From Glandiceps talaboti (Eukaryota; Hemichordata; Enteropneusta; Spengelidae): a stretch of DNA of 64,000 nt. Where the stretch lies: NCBI RefSeq assembly GCF_964340395.1, contig NC_135550.1:11986908-12050907 (forward strand), read 5' to 3'. The notes under the pieces were generated by a model. It was given only the letters and a program-made list of their open reading frames with translations. It ran no database searches and was not told the DNA's origin. The stretch's first letter is position 1. Each line of letters starts with the position of its first letter. The position numbers were made by a program, and so were the translations under genes. Shown here piece after piece: positions 10,301-20,882 of this stretch.

Positions 10301-11610
10301 AACCTACAATGAAATCAGTATGGGAGATTATTACATAATGCATGCCTTGCACTGTCTATTTTGAATCTATAATTAACTTGTCAGTAGATTCTTCATTGTG
10401 TTGAGCTAACCAACCTTATACTGTAATGTACTTGTATGTAGAAAAAATTCTGAATACCTGGTAATAGCATTTTATAAATCTACCTCATGCTAGAGGGTCA
10501 AAATTGAACAAAAAAGGCCGACTTATTCTTATAATGCAATTTTAGCATGTAGACCTGTCATGCCGTAGTCTAGAGCCTATCCGTGACTTCCAATCTCAAG
10601 CTCCCTCTCTCTTACAAGGACTAAGAGACTCGTGGTTTTTGTCGATCAGAGCGCTCTGAAGTACTGTACCTGTATGTTTTGGTGTATTATGCACTCTCAT
10701 TCATTGAGTGAATTCACTCAGTGCTGAGATTTGGTACAGGAACGCCTATGGTGTCGTGTCAGATGTATGTAATGAGCGCTCACAAAAGAACAAACGGCAG
10801 TAAACGCAACAGCCAAAAAAGAAGTGTACACTACATCGGATTTTAATCAGATTGGATAGCCTCTAGACTACTCATGGTGTTGAATAAGAAATCAAATGGT
10901 TGACTTGTTATTTTTATGTGTATAGGTGGTAAAACTCTATATCAGTCACATAATGAAAATTATCGTTAAAATTTCAATAATACCACTGTAACACATTTAG
11001 AGTTTTGTATCAATTTGACTGGAAAATCAAGAAAATCAAAGTGTTTTTACCAAAAAACAAGGTGTTGAACACTACCTATTATATTTCTCTCTTGCCATCT
11101 TTGTAAACACTTTTGATAGCAAAATTGCTTTCTTTTCCCTCAAAACAAGGAGTTGGATGCTACCTAAATGTCTTTTTCTCTGACGCCTTCATAAACGCTT
11201 TTACTGACAAAATTGTTCCCCCCCCAAATAAGGTACTGAATAGTACTTGGTCAAATTTCTTTCTATTTTCTCAAGACAGTGTCTACACCCTTATGACAAA
11301 CTTATAAATGTTTATATTTTTACTACTACTAATACTAATAATATGGTCCATTTACCTGCCACTGTTGTAACTGTTTAATATCTACATTTTCTTTGTCTCC
11401 TTGTAGTAACTTGATTAACTGCTGACTTGTTCCCTGGGTCCATACTTTGTTCTGGTAACCACACTGCTTGTCGAACTTCAGTGAATCAGAAAGGGTTGGA
11501 GATGTTGCAAATACCAAGTTGTTGCCATAATTACCGTAGTCGTTGTTTTCAGAGTCGTTGTCAGTAGAACCGTTTTTGAACCACTTTTGGAGGTTTCTCC
11601 ACTTCAGCAT
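276..11610 (-). CDS. AKAP6: Gene model: spectrin-repeat scaffold with giant acidic C-terminal tail, AKAP6/mAKAP-like (8 exons, 3' end missing)
   Basis: Joined minus-strand exons: 11610-11356, 9493-9371, 9155-8925, 8335-8187, 7864-7651, 6260-5907, 5367-5152 and 4373-276. All junctions have AG/GT borders. Phases are 0 except the 8187/7864 junction, which is phase 2 on both sides. The model gives 1,880 codons with no stop. Residues ~78-514 form about three spectrin-like repeats, with conserved Trp residues in QQWQ, LGEWL, SQWEDLQ, NDRWSCLQ and NRRWQAI. Residues 515-1880 are an acidic, Ser/Pro-rich tail with basic NLS-like clusters and a candidate PKA RII-binding helix near residue 1680. Known for the family: mAKAP/AKAP6 has three spectrin repeats that target it to the nuclear envelope through nesprin, and an RII helix near its C-terminus. 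The family call is an inference from architecture. A nesprin-related protein is the alternative, since the repeats look similar; no KASH domain is present in the window. The C-terminus continues past 276 through a splice donor. Confidence 0.65.
840..878 (-). other. Candidate PKA RII-binding amphipathic helix in the acidic tail
   Basis: FCDYISELAEACV places hydrophobic residues at positions 1, 4, 5, 8, 9, 12 and 13. This is the spacing expected for an A-kinase anchoring helix, with acidic or polar residues on the other face. It sits about 89% of the way along the predicted protein. It is a pattern match only; such helices also occur by chance. Confidence 0.4.
1397..1585 (-). repeat. Coding repeat: VESIAVTVAATDD units in the giant exon
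   Basis: About five copies of a ~12-16-residue motif (ESIAVTVAATDDV with variants ESSAIIGADRDDV and KSIAVAAKD). The DNA shows recurring CTGTGGCTGCAACTG and GCAATGGATTC words. The repeats are in frame and alternate Val/Ala-rich beta-like stretches with Asp pairs. Confidence 0.8.
1975..2185 (-). repeat. Coding repeat: STPRTP-containing units in the giant exon
   Basis: Three to four copies of a ~20-25-residue unit containing MVIYPLLSTPRTP or VLYSVLSTPRAP, separated by PAEEG/PTEEG. Each unit carries several TP sites suited to proline-directed kinases. The DNA copies are still clearly similar (GGAGTTGATA and TCTTCAGCTGG-type words recur), so the expansion looks fairly recent. The repeats keep the reading frame. 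Confidence 0.8.
4807..5041. mobile_element. MITE-like foldback element E (intronic)
   Basis: Terminal inverted repeats of about 90 bases: the left end starts GTACAACCCATAACACTGAA and the right end is its imperfect complement, closing with GGTGTTATGGATTGTAC. There is no coding capacity. It lies in the intron between the last spectrin exon and the giant exon. A single-arm relative is at 19176-19268. Confidence 0.75.
5152..5367 (-). CDS. AKAP6: Spectrin-repeat exon (end of third repeat)
   Basis: 72 codons in phase 0. The acceptor is CTAG|GTG at 5368 and the donor is AAG|GTATGT at 5151. The exon reads VLQSDIEKHARGVTAVL, then an LC..V..D..AC motif, then LNRRWQAI and ends in a charged helix. The G-V-x-x-V-L...L-C...D...A-C...RRW signature is seen in the C-terminal spectrin repeats of nesprins and in related repeats, which supports the nuclear-envelope-scaffold family assignment. 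It joins directly to the giant tail exon. Confidence 0.85.
5907..6260 (-). CDS. AKAP6: Spectrin-repeat exon (end of repeat 2, start of repeat 3)
   Basis: 118 codons in phase 0. The acceptor is an A/T-rich tract ending ATTAG|GAG at 6261 and the donor is CAG|GTATGT at 5906. It begins EYKDEMDRLEATRRS, contains NDRWSCLQ (helix C tryptophan of the second repeat), then a Ser-rich linker (SSSASSSPSSQSS), then a new helix A (VTLRVWLNDVE). It ends in ELQKKSEEHQ, which flows into VLQSDIEKH of the next exon. The Ser-rich linker between repeats is a likely flexible and phosphorylatable hinge. Confidence 0.85.
6443..6640 (-). mobile_element. tRNA-derived SINE (intronic, minus strand)
   Basis: On the minus strand the right end resembles a tRNA gene. 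An A-box-like TAGCATAGTCAATAGCG lies at 6628-6612 and a B-box-like GGTTCAAATCC at 6584-6574, spaced as in tRNAs. It is followed by a non-tRNA body with CCCAGGGTGAGGGTTCTAC. It is too divergent in the stem regions to be a working tRNA. It lies within the intron between 7651 and 6260, in the sense orientation of the host gene. Confidence 0.7.
7651..7864 (-). CDS. AKAP6: Spectrin-repeat exon (middle of repeat 2, acidic insert)
   Basis: 214 bases, entered in phase 2 and left in phase 0. The acceptor is GTTTTTCTAG|C at 7865 and the donor is AAG|GTATGT at 7650. The codon split across the upstream junction becomes Ser. It reads LDSILINTESVLN, then an acidic loop rich in Asp (DDSDGDKNNPDDEAVDD), then a helix ending NEQYQEICK, which continues into EYKDEMDRL. 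The acidic loop is an insertion relative to a standard ~106-residue repeat. Confidence 0.8.
8187..8335 (-). CDS. AKAP6: Spectrin-repeat exon (start of repeat 2)
   Basis: 149 bases, phase 0 in and phase 2 out. The acceptor is TTTCTGCAG|GTA at 8336 and the donor is CAAAG|GTGGGT at 8186. It encodes VVSPLSVEQAKDAVDHL, a basic stretch (HSKKRKNSP) and ESFSSVQ. The phase-2 exit matches the phase-2 entry of the exon at 7651-7864. The helical heptad pattern continues across the junction. Confidence 0.8.
8595..8770. mobile_element. MITE-like foldback element D, copy 1 (intronic)
   Basis: Terminal inverted repeats start AGTTACTTTGAAACGGTAAA and end in the complement (TTTACCACTCCAAAGTAACT). The sub-terminal word CTACTATGGACCTTGATCA is shared with copy 2 at 26646-26821. 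It has no coding capacity and lies between the exons at 8335 and 8925. Confidence 0.75.
8925..9155 (-). CDS. AKAP6: Spectrin-repeat exon (helices B and C of repeat 1)
   Basis: 77 codons in phase 0. The acceptor is CACCTTTAG|GCA at 9156 and the donor is AGG|GTAGGT at 8924. It starts AFAIEIEAHQTLKESVV, so the reading frame extends upstream of the first internal Leu codon. It contains ESQWEDLQNQIDVQYQQIE, a typical spectrin helix C with its conserved tryptophan. It ends SSITTEDYAR, which joins to VVSPLSV of the next exon. Confidence 0.85.
9371..9493 (-). CDS. AKAP6: Short spectrin-repeat exon (helix A to B of repeat 1)
   Basis: 41 codons in phase 0, found by reading the minus strand between splice sites. 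The acceptor is TTGTCTTACAG|AAT at 9494 and the donor is CTG|GTAAGT at 9370. It encodes NFINDVDQLGEWLTDIV and later RGDVNSLRVHLERHL. LGEWL is the helix A tryptophan of a spectrin repeat. It fits exactly between ...QLQQWQ of the upstream exon and AFAIEIEAHQ of the downstream exon. Confidence 0.85.
10563..10876. mobile_element. Foldback element F, copy 1
   Basis: The left end CCGTAGTCTAGAGCCTATCC pairs imperfectly with the right end GGATAGCCTCTAGACTACTC, about 30 bases each. The interior is unrelated and non-coding. A second element with the same AGTCTAGAGGC-type ends is at 44911-45312. Confidence 0.6.
11053..11300. repeat. Degenerate ~86-base tandem repeat, three units
   Basis: Units begin near 11053, 11140 and 11225. 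They share ACAAGG(T/A)(G/A)TTG, a tract of TTTCTCT, a CTTTGTAAAC/CTTCATAAAC word and an ACAAAATTG word. The units are strongly diverged. A short open frame over the array is chance. Confidence 0.6.
11356..11610 (-). CDS. AKAP6: First recognised coding exon of the spectrin-repeat gene
   Basis: 85 codons from ATG 11610-11608 to the donor CAG|GTAAAT at 11355. It begins MLKWRNLQKWFKNGS, then an Asp/Asn/Gly-rich segment, then a helix ending IKQLQQWQ that continues into NFINDVDQL. The ATG has A at -3, and an in-frame TGA lies 24 bases upstream, so this may be the true start with a 5' UTR exon further right. An acceptor after GATAATTTAG (or after GATCAG) just upstream is possible. If the exon is instead spliced in frame, the N-terminus is longer; the coding part shown would be unchanged. 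Confidence 0.7.
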
Positions 11611-14600
11611 AATATCAATATAGAAACCTGATCAGCTAAATTATCCGATGTTGAAAACACACACCTGCACCTGTGTATATTATAAAGATATTAATTAGGG
11701 ACATTACAATAATGGTAATAAACTGATAAGTAAATGAAGTATAAACATACTAGTATCAAGTTGATACAAAATAAATTTTGAGTTTTGAAATAGTTCGTGT
11801 AGGCATTTTATGTCAAATAACAAAATGTACAAATGCATCACACAGAAACTAAAGGACCGGTACTGTATACACTCAACCCAAAGTTGAAACAAATGTCCTT
11901 GATATGACAATTTACCATTTGTCACACAGCTTATCACAGGAGTTATCAGATAAAAATCTACCTAAACATTCTTCTCTACATTGCGTTACTGTTTACAGAG
12001 ACACAAAAATATTCAGGTCATATAAAAATTCAGCGTTTTTGCTGTAAACATTTCATTTGACTCCTTACACGATTTCTTAAAACTTATTTGCACTTGACCA
12101 ATCAGCTGATCACTTAAATCACCTTGGATAATGTTAATACAGGACACCGCTTTGAAACCAAACCAAGGACCTTGTGTTATCCACAGATACATACATGTAA
12201 TCTTGAATCCTAAACACAACCACAACAGTTACACTATATTACCATGGAAATATCAGTGATAACAAAACCTTGCTAAAATCTAATATTTTCATAATAAATT
12301 ATGATAATACAAGGACTAAGACGAATAAGATCTCGTGACACAAAAATGGTTGCAACAATTATAATTTGTATTAGTCGACTGCTGGCAGATGGTGTACGGG
12401 ACGCAAATCTACATTGACAATGTCCATCAAGGAGGCAAGGAACAATGCCAGAATCGAGTCCCAACTTGCTCTGTCTGTATGTGCTAGACTACATAGAGAG
12501 GGACATTGTCAGAATCGAGTCCCGACTTATTCCGTGTGCAAGCAAGCAGGACATTATCGCAGTATAAGTCAATTGTTTTTTAAATCAAGGTATTTGTTAA
12601 TTTGGACATTCATACACAGTCAATTTAGTCAACTGTTTTCTGAAATGAAGGTATTTACAACGACTTTGTTATTTGGACATTCATACAAGCCCAACACATT
12701 CCAACCTATTTTATCTTAACATGGAAATGAGTCACGCATACAATAGGAGGAAGAGAAACGACATGACACAGGACAATACTTAATGTAAGTCAACGGAAAT
12801 TGAAAAGAATCAGTGTCTAATGGATGGATGTTAGCAAGGCTTACAGGTTATATAATAGGATATTACATGTTATCACTTGGTGCAGGCACATGGATGTACA
12901 TTATATAACCCACAGACTTACTACTATATGTATCTCTAGATATCCAATCCTGTGTCACCAAGATGTCATCTACCTGTATAACTCTGTTTATTCTAACGTA
13001 CTTAGTTTGGATAGCTAGTAATTGAGATTATAAGTAAGATGATGTAAGTCTTTCGGCTAGCATGGATGTTCCTATGTTGTAATATATTATGACACTACAG
13101 TACAGGTGTGGAGAGCTAGTAACACGAAGATTGAGATAGTAACATGAAGACTAGTATAGAATCAAGAGCTGTGTGTGGATTTTGGCTATTGCCTTTCATA
13201 GACAGGCAATGGTTAAAAAATCCTCACATCATGACTGTATCCCTAGATTCTAAGCAACATGAAACTTAGTCTCACGGCTACATTATGTGTTCCTGACTGA
13301 GGAGAAAATTATAAACAGATTTCAGACCCTACTACTAATACTAAAAAGGATAACTGACGATTCTAACAATATACAAGTAAAATATTTATACTGTATACTT
13401 ATAAATGCAACACTGCAGCATTTCTCTCTCCCCCAAACATTATATTCTCATACATGTCACATCTCTATGCCACTTGAGATCAAATAAAGCCATTTTCCTA
13501 CATGTGACTTGACTACATATTCCATCAGATACGATAACGTCAACTGTATCAAATACATCTCATACATGCAATTTCTGTATCAGCTAGCAGGCAGCACAGC
13601 TGGTCCCTTACAAATAAATTTTAAAATACACATACCACTAAATCTTTCAGGTAAACAGCATGCATGCATGCAAGTCATAAATAACATCAACATAAAATTG
13701 ACATCTCTGACCTGCAATACATTATTCATAAAAAGCTAATATTGACTTCTAATTGATGATGAGACAAAAGACAAATGTCGGAAATAAAGCCTTGCACCAT
13801 TTTTTCAACTTACATGTACATTGTACAATGATCTCATCTATCATTTTTTTTAAAAATATGACCTTCTTCTGCCTGCCTTATTACCTTTTAAGTGTCACCA
13901 CATCCTTCCTACCTCCATGGTGTCACATTTCAAGTTCATTGTCATTCATATGTACTCATGTATATAGCAAGGATGGTGAAATCAAAGGATTGAATTTGTA
14001 GAAACATTACACTTTACTACTGCACTGTTATATATCCCAGAGACTTGGCTATCTGACTTGAAAATGTCATTCCTCAGGTTACCAGTCAAGCCAGTATTTT
14101 GAGTAAGATTGCCATGTCTGTAGGCTACAAGTAGTGTAGATCCTTACAGCCTAGAATCAAGTCGTGTAATGTATTCTAGAGCTATCAATGGTATCAAATC
14201 ATCTCTTTACCCATCTTGAAATTCAAATTGCCACGGATAGCACTATAGACAATGTTGTGTGAGGATTTTGACTATTGTCTCTCCTCTCAAGATAGTCAGA
14301 TCTCCACTCAACGACTCAAATTAAGTTACTTTAGTTTCACTGTGCAGGGGATTTATGGTTAAAATCCACCAACGCAACAGATCTCAGCTAGGCTACAACA
14401 TGGAGGTACACAGGGTACAAAGGTCTCCTCATGTACATGTACGTACCTCCATGGTCTGAGAAAAAGTGTTTTAAATGTACTGATGAACTGACCTATTTTC
14501 CTATACTTGCTGGTAATAGTGGTACTGAGGTTTCCAATTATAATGTCCCGTACTCATAATGCTTTATTTTTAGCCCTATTCTTTCCTATGGTAATATGAT

Positions 14601-17600
14601 AGCATATACTTCACACTTAGAATATCAATTCTAACCTCACATATCATTTTAAACTGTGGAACATGCATCCAGTAATAATATTGATCCCCTATATCAGCCT
14701 AACTATGTAAAATACTATATACATCCCTACGGTAAATATATACTCGATGGTTTTGAGTTTGCACAGGTTCCATAACTTTCACAATAACGTAATATTTAAG
14801 TGATCTGTTAATTGGATCCTTTAACTTTAAGCACAGCTGCACTGATCAAGTCAAATCCTTGCATATGCAGACACCATCATGCCCATGCATCATTACTGAA
14901 ATACTGTACATACATTACCCACTGATGTGATCACTGACCAGTAGGCGACACAGGTTCAACAACGGGAACACAAAACGTACCTCTGATCAACCTGAACTAG
15001 AAAAAAATAATCTACAGATACACTACAATTGCTATCTCTTCTAACTGCCAGCGTGGTTTGAAAAGTCTATACTTTGCCGCCTACTAGTTATTCATTAAAG
15101 TGATGCACTGACGCTGACCTCATGACCTCACAGCTGTCATTCTTAATGCCTACTTGGAATACTTGAATCTGATTGGCTGATGAGTAGGCTTGGCCAAACC
15201 ATAGAATAAACAATAGTTGAGCAGTTGTGTATCAAGTAGAGGCCCAATGTACACATTAAGGGTATCAAGGACTGCACAGTGATATGTATTGTTCTCTTAT
15301 CCCAATATGACGACAACAACAAATATAAAGACTGATTTTACATAGAACATAGCTATTTATTTTCTGTTATCTGGAATCTTTGTGGTTGCAGGAAGTACTT
15401 GGACATTATTCTGGTGAACAAGTTGAATAACTAATGACCCATTAACAAAAATGGCTACATTCAATGAAAATAACAAGTTTATCAAAACAGAAAACAAGAA
15501 ATACTGTATAAAAACACTACAAGGAAAAGATTTCCATTGGCATTACAAAGTATGTTTGTCATTACATGTATAAATGTAAAGTACATGTACATGTATCTGC
15601 AATAATTACCGTCAAAAAAAACTAATATTTGGGATTATCACTCTGGGACATTTTCTCTTTCTGAAAGTGAAGATACTATTACAAAAGACTGTTTGTGTGT
15701 TTACAATCTAACTCTGTGGGTGAATTCTCACTCGCCAAGAAATGCATACCTGGCCGCCATTTGTCTCATACATGTACATATATGTCAAAAGGAAACCTAT
15801 CCATACAACAGAAACTAACAATGACATGACCATACCTATGATGAGGTGTTTACCTGAAGCTTACCTTCACAGGAGTCAAGTTTAGAGTTCGTTCAACAAT
15901 GACTGGCCTTATAGTGCAGACACTCACGAGATCATGTATGAGGAAAAAGCTACTACTGCATGAAACTATGGTACACATGTATACATGTATATATTCTACC
16001 CAACCTTGTTATTAGTATTGGCTTTGTGAGACTAGACAATTTGCATACATCAATGTCCTTACTGTGTTTGTACATTTGCTTAGAAATCTGATAGCATACT
16101 GGTACCTTGAATACACGATATTATGTTCTACCTTATACGATTTAGTATTGCCACCCCACAGTACTGTACAGGTGCATGTGAAACACGTTTTTTGTAATGT
16201 GTGCCAACAATGTAAGATTTCTGTATTTTAACACTTGATATTGATTGTTGTTTTGAATCAGGTGGTCACCTGTACACCAATGTGTACATGTATATATACT
16301 TGCGATCAATACAAAACTTGTCTTTTGTCATCACTTCCTGAACCATATTGATTTTTTCTGTCTCTCATCAAACTGTTGTTGTGACTAAAACAGTTTCTTC
16401 CCGCTTTTGTTGTGACTGACACTTTCTCAGCTTTTGTTGTGACAAACACTTTCTCAACTGTTGTGACTGAAACACTTTCACAACGCCCACGTGTATTTAT
16501 GCGCGATGTTGAATTCCATGTATACCAGCAGAGTTTTTTTCAAATGTCATGGAACATTGTTAGAATTGCACATTTACATTCATACAATGTACAGTGTTGG
16601 CAATCAGCTTCATAACCTTTGAGAGTCACCCCTGGTAATTACATAAAGATCCTGGCACTCGCATATATTTTGTGCGCTACTTTGCAAAATAATTACGGTA
16701 GTTGAACAGGACATACATGTACAGTTCCACACCAAACTTTTTAAAATAATAATATATGTAAAGCTGAAATGCCATGGTTTATATGGCTGCTGTAATAATA
16801 TAGTAAATTTGACAAATGTAGTAGGCATACATTTTGGGTATCTGGAAATCCGAATAATTGATCATGTACAACAAAATTAAAGTTAGAGTATATAATACAT
16901 ACTTTGTTTTGGATCTCCATTTCCCATGATACCTTCTGTACGCCGTGAGGGCCCCATGGATTACAATATAAATAGCAGAGGTATACCGTCCACATTTAAA
17001 ACATATACATTATCAGACATCTTGAAGCCATTAACACAGAATGACTCACATACGAACTCAACCTAACCCTGACATTCTATATAATAAGGAAATCATGCTT
17101 TTACTAGAAGTAACTCTAGTGAAGGGGTACATGACCTTGACCGTGAACTAGAAAGCTGCTAACTGTAAAATGTATGTCAACATTCCCCTTTAATGACCTT
17201 GACCCTAAAATGAACTGATGTGATGATGATTTACTCTATAATTCTCAGGTATCTGATTTCTATTACTTTCTATTACATTTGCATATGTCATTTTATTCAT
17301 TTCATTCATAGCAAATATTGAATGGCTATTTGATTCTATTGTTCCATTATGTGGAAACACAATACTTGACATACATTAGTGAAACAAAGAAATTTAATTA
17401 AACTGCTCAAATAATAATGGCCTTACAATGATTTATCGATTTTGCATCTTATAGAAAATGGATAACATATTACAAATATTTCATAACAAAATAATTTTTT
17501 GGTTTTTTTAATAAAACAGATGGTTATTTATACTGAAAGCCGATATAGGTTGTAATAATAAATACAATGACAATATTTGTTTATATGTACAATGTACACA

Positions 17601-20600
17601 TAAAATTAATAAATTTATGCACCCACAGGCATGAATTTCCTATAAAAAATATGACCAAAAAATAAACCTCTTCTACACTCAATGTGCATGCTTTATATTA
17701 CTGGGGAGTATTTTTGTGTAGAGTTTCACATATTTATTCCTGTTTTGTCCAACTTGCTAAGCATTTGTGTACAAACAAAAGAAATACCTCTTTGGGAGAA
17801 AAAGGATTATTAAATCATATATACCTAATAATTTGAACTCTTCATTTGAAATTTTTATAAAAAATCAAATGAAATTAATTTGACAAGAACATAAAATAAA
17901 CAAACTTAGTATGAAGAAAACAACAACAACAACAACAACAACATATAAATGTATGAGCTAAATTTCCACAAACTCTGAGTCAATTTTTCACCGACTTACA
18001 GTAAATATACAAAGTCACTGACGTGATATTGTGTATGTCTAGGATTTTCACAGCGTTGGTGAACCAGTGAAATAAACCACCACTTGGCAAGTAACGCTAT
18101 ATGACTAGCCACTTTACAAAGTGATTTTAGCAAGATGGGCATCCGATTTACGACTCTTCAGACTGCTATAAAAGTTTTACCAAAAATAAGTGCTTTTCTT
18201 TTATTTTATTTACTATATTTTTTAACAACATTTCAAAACAAATGGAATTCAGGTTTTATTTTCATTCATGAACAATCAAGAAACTAGTAATATAATTCAC
18301 ATTTTATGTGGTACAGTTTTCGATCACATATCCTTGGAATGGAGGTATTTGTATTGACCAGTTTGCTATATATGCTCAGTAGAGGGAGTCACTTAGAATA
18401 GGACCCTGGCAGAACAATTGCAAGCATTGATCAACAGTAGTGTAAAATCAATAAAGTGGAGAAGGAATTGCTTACTAATGCATACAAGTGCGTACATGTA
18501 CTTGTACATGACATTTTTTACACAGAATCGAAAGATTTGTATGTGTACGCAGACTAAACAAACATGAAGGATATGTAGAACTTTATCAATAGACAATTTT
18601 TACATGTACCAGTAAATGTGATAGACAAACAAAGTGGTCTGAACAAAATATCATTAACCTTTATGACGATTTTTCCAAATTAAAATATTCATGTATTGTT
18701 AGAACATTTGTTGAATTTGTCAATGTGTATTCTGAAAGGTCAGATATACATATAATAGAAGCTGTACGACTTTCAAAACGTTTGGCCAATTTTTTTTTGG
18801 TTTATATGTGATCTTCATGTTTAGTGAACATTCCTAAAATTGTAAATGACAACACCTTTCATCTGAAAATCCCTGTAATCTTCAGTTGTTATTGCTTTCT
18901 TGCTAAAAAAAACAACAACACCAAAAACTTTGTTTTATAAATTCATCCACTTCAGATAACAGCTTTTACAATGAGCAAGGCTCAGAATTTAAACAGTAAT
19001 CCAGAGCACATGCATAAACTACATGTACTAAGTCTTACCTAGACTACCAAATTTATAATGTGGTAAGCTGTTATTAAATCAATGGAAATCAACAGAAAAA
19101 TTGTAGCTGTAATTTTTTCACTTGAATAAATCTGATTAAGCGTAGATTGAAGTTAAATTTAAAACCCTAACACACAACCTGTAACACCTAAGTAAAGTAC
19201 TTTCACTGTTTGCCACACACGTTTATACTAGTGTTCATATCAAGTATAACATTTTACCGTTTCAATTTTTAACATATACATACAGGTTGTCTAAATCACT
19301 GTCCTGCACATATATCTATAAAACTCTGTTGGATATTATGTGGAGTGGCAATGGGAGTGTCAACACCTACATGTAGTTGTATAAACTGTGGACAGGATAT
19401 TGAGCTCTTCAGATTTCAGTACACTATTAATTTACAACTTACAAAATGTACAAGCAGACATGTTTCACAATAGAGGAACAAAGTACAAAATTAAATGACT
19501 GTACAGCATACTACATTTACATCTACTATTATTAGAAAACATTAAATTCAATGAAACTTTTAAATTTAATGACAACCAAATGTTTGTCTGAACATGTCCA
19601 AGGTTTTTCGGCGCCAGAAAAATGAAGCATAAAAACACTGAAAACTAATCACACTATCTATTTCTCTGTAATTACGTGGTGGGGTGGAGGGTTAAAATGA
19701 TAAAAAGAACTGATAGGAGACTTCTAGAAAACTCAGCCATAGAAGTTATATATACACACACACGGAAGAAGACACTGTATAGAAATCTAAGAAACATGAA
19801 TTGTCTATTCTGTTTCCACTATACAAGCATGACGTCACTGAACTTTCAGCCGAAACTTTCACTTCCTGATAAGGAAATATTAGATAGGACGTGCAGAGTT
19901 CCACGACTAATGTACCAACTCAGAGTATAAAGTTACATGAGAAGTACTGGTGCCAATAAATCATGCGATAAGCAAATTTTAAAATACTCAGAAATTATAG
20001 CTCATTGATTGATTCAGACAACACACAGTACATGTACATGTATATCTCCAGACGTAAACTACATGTAACAAAGACAAGATGCTATATATACATGGCTCAC
20101 GATGATACACCGAAATTTAAAATTTGTTGTAGTAGGGTCAAGTGTCATTGATACAATGTATACAAGTCCTTCATCAAGTGGACCATGTAGGGTACATACA
20201 TGTATAGCCTAAATGTAAAACCCCCAATTTGCCGATAGGCTTAATAAAAAGCCATGATATATTGTAGCACAGCCCACTTGTAACTTAGAAAAGCCATTTG
20301 GTTGAGTGCATGTATACATAGTGATTACCAATGGGGTTACTGTCAACACAGACTACTGTGAACTGTCAATATTTCGATCAACATACAAGATTATTGCAAT
20401 TAGTCTGCATACTGTATACTCCAGACAGCACTGAATTTTATAAAAAAAAACTTCCCTAATCATACCACACACACACAGTTAAGCCAGACGCCGAAACCCA
20501 TCAATTAAATCTGCTACTAAAATATTCATGAATACACAAGGCTTTAACTGCGCTGGTTAAAAATATTCTGAAATCATCAAATATCAGCGAAAACAGACGA

Positions 20601-20880
20601 CTTTATGATATTGAAATCTTACCTACCTTACTATATAATGATTTGATCCAACTGAGAGTAAAATAAGAACCAAAGAAACACCACCAAACAAAGCAAATTT
20701 ATAGACTCTAACTACTGACAGTACTGTCCCAACCGGCAACGCTATACGAATTGACCTTCTTTGCTCATTGATATGCATCTTACCTCATTGACCACGTGGA
20801 CAGTTTGAAAACGATGACATCATCCTTTCTCTTCATGAATAATTCATGGTGTATTCACTATCTCACTTCTCAATGGTTAG
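11611..20880. other. Long non-coding stretch, possibly the first intron of the spectrin-repeat gene
   Basis: I see no exon with convincing codon structure here. A local direct duplication occurs at 12441-12545 (CAGAATCGAGTCCC-type words twice) and another at 12566-12715 (TTTGGACATTCATACA twice). A single arm of element E is at 19176-19268. ACATGTAC palindromes are frequent (for example 15572-15596, 20030-20044). Other short open frames look like chance. Confidence 0.6.
19176..19268. mobile_element. Single arm of foldback element E
   Basis: It contains ACCTGTAACACCTAAGTAAA, then ACGTTTATA and TTCATATCAAGT, then TACCGTTTCAATT, in the same order as the left arm of the element at 4807-5041. The second arm is missing, so this is a truncated copy. 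Confidence 0.6.
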
Positions 20881-20882
20881 TT

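Larger units (their letters stand above)
9494..11355. other. Intron of the spectrin-repeat gene; repeats, no further exon seen
   Basis: This intron holds foldback element F (10563-10876) and a degenerate ~86-base tandem repeat (11053-11300). The rest is AT-rich sequence in which I find no additional exon with matching phase. Confidence 0.6.
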
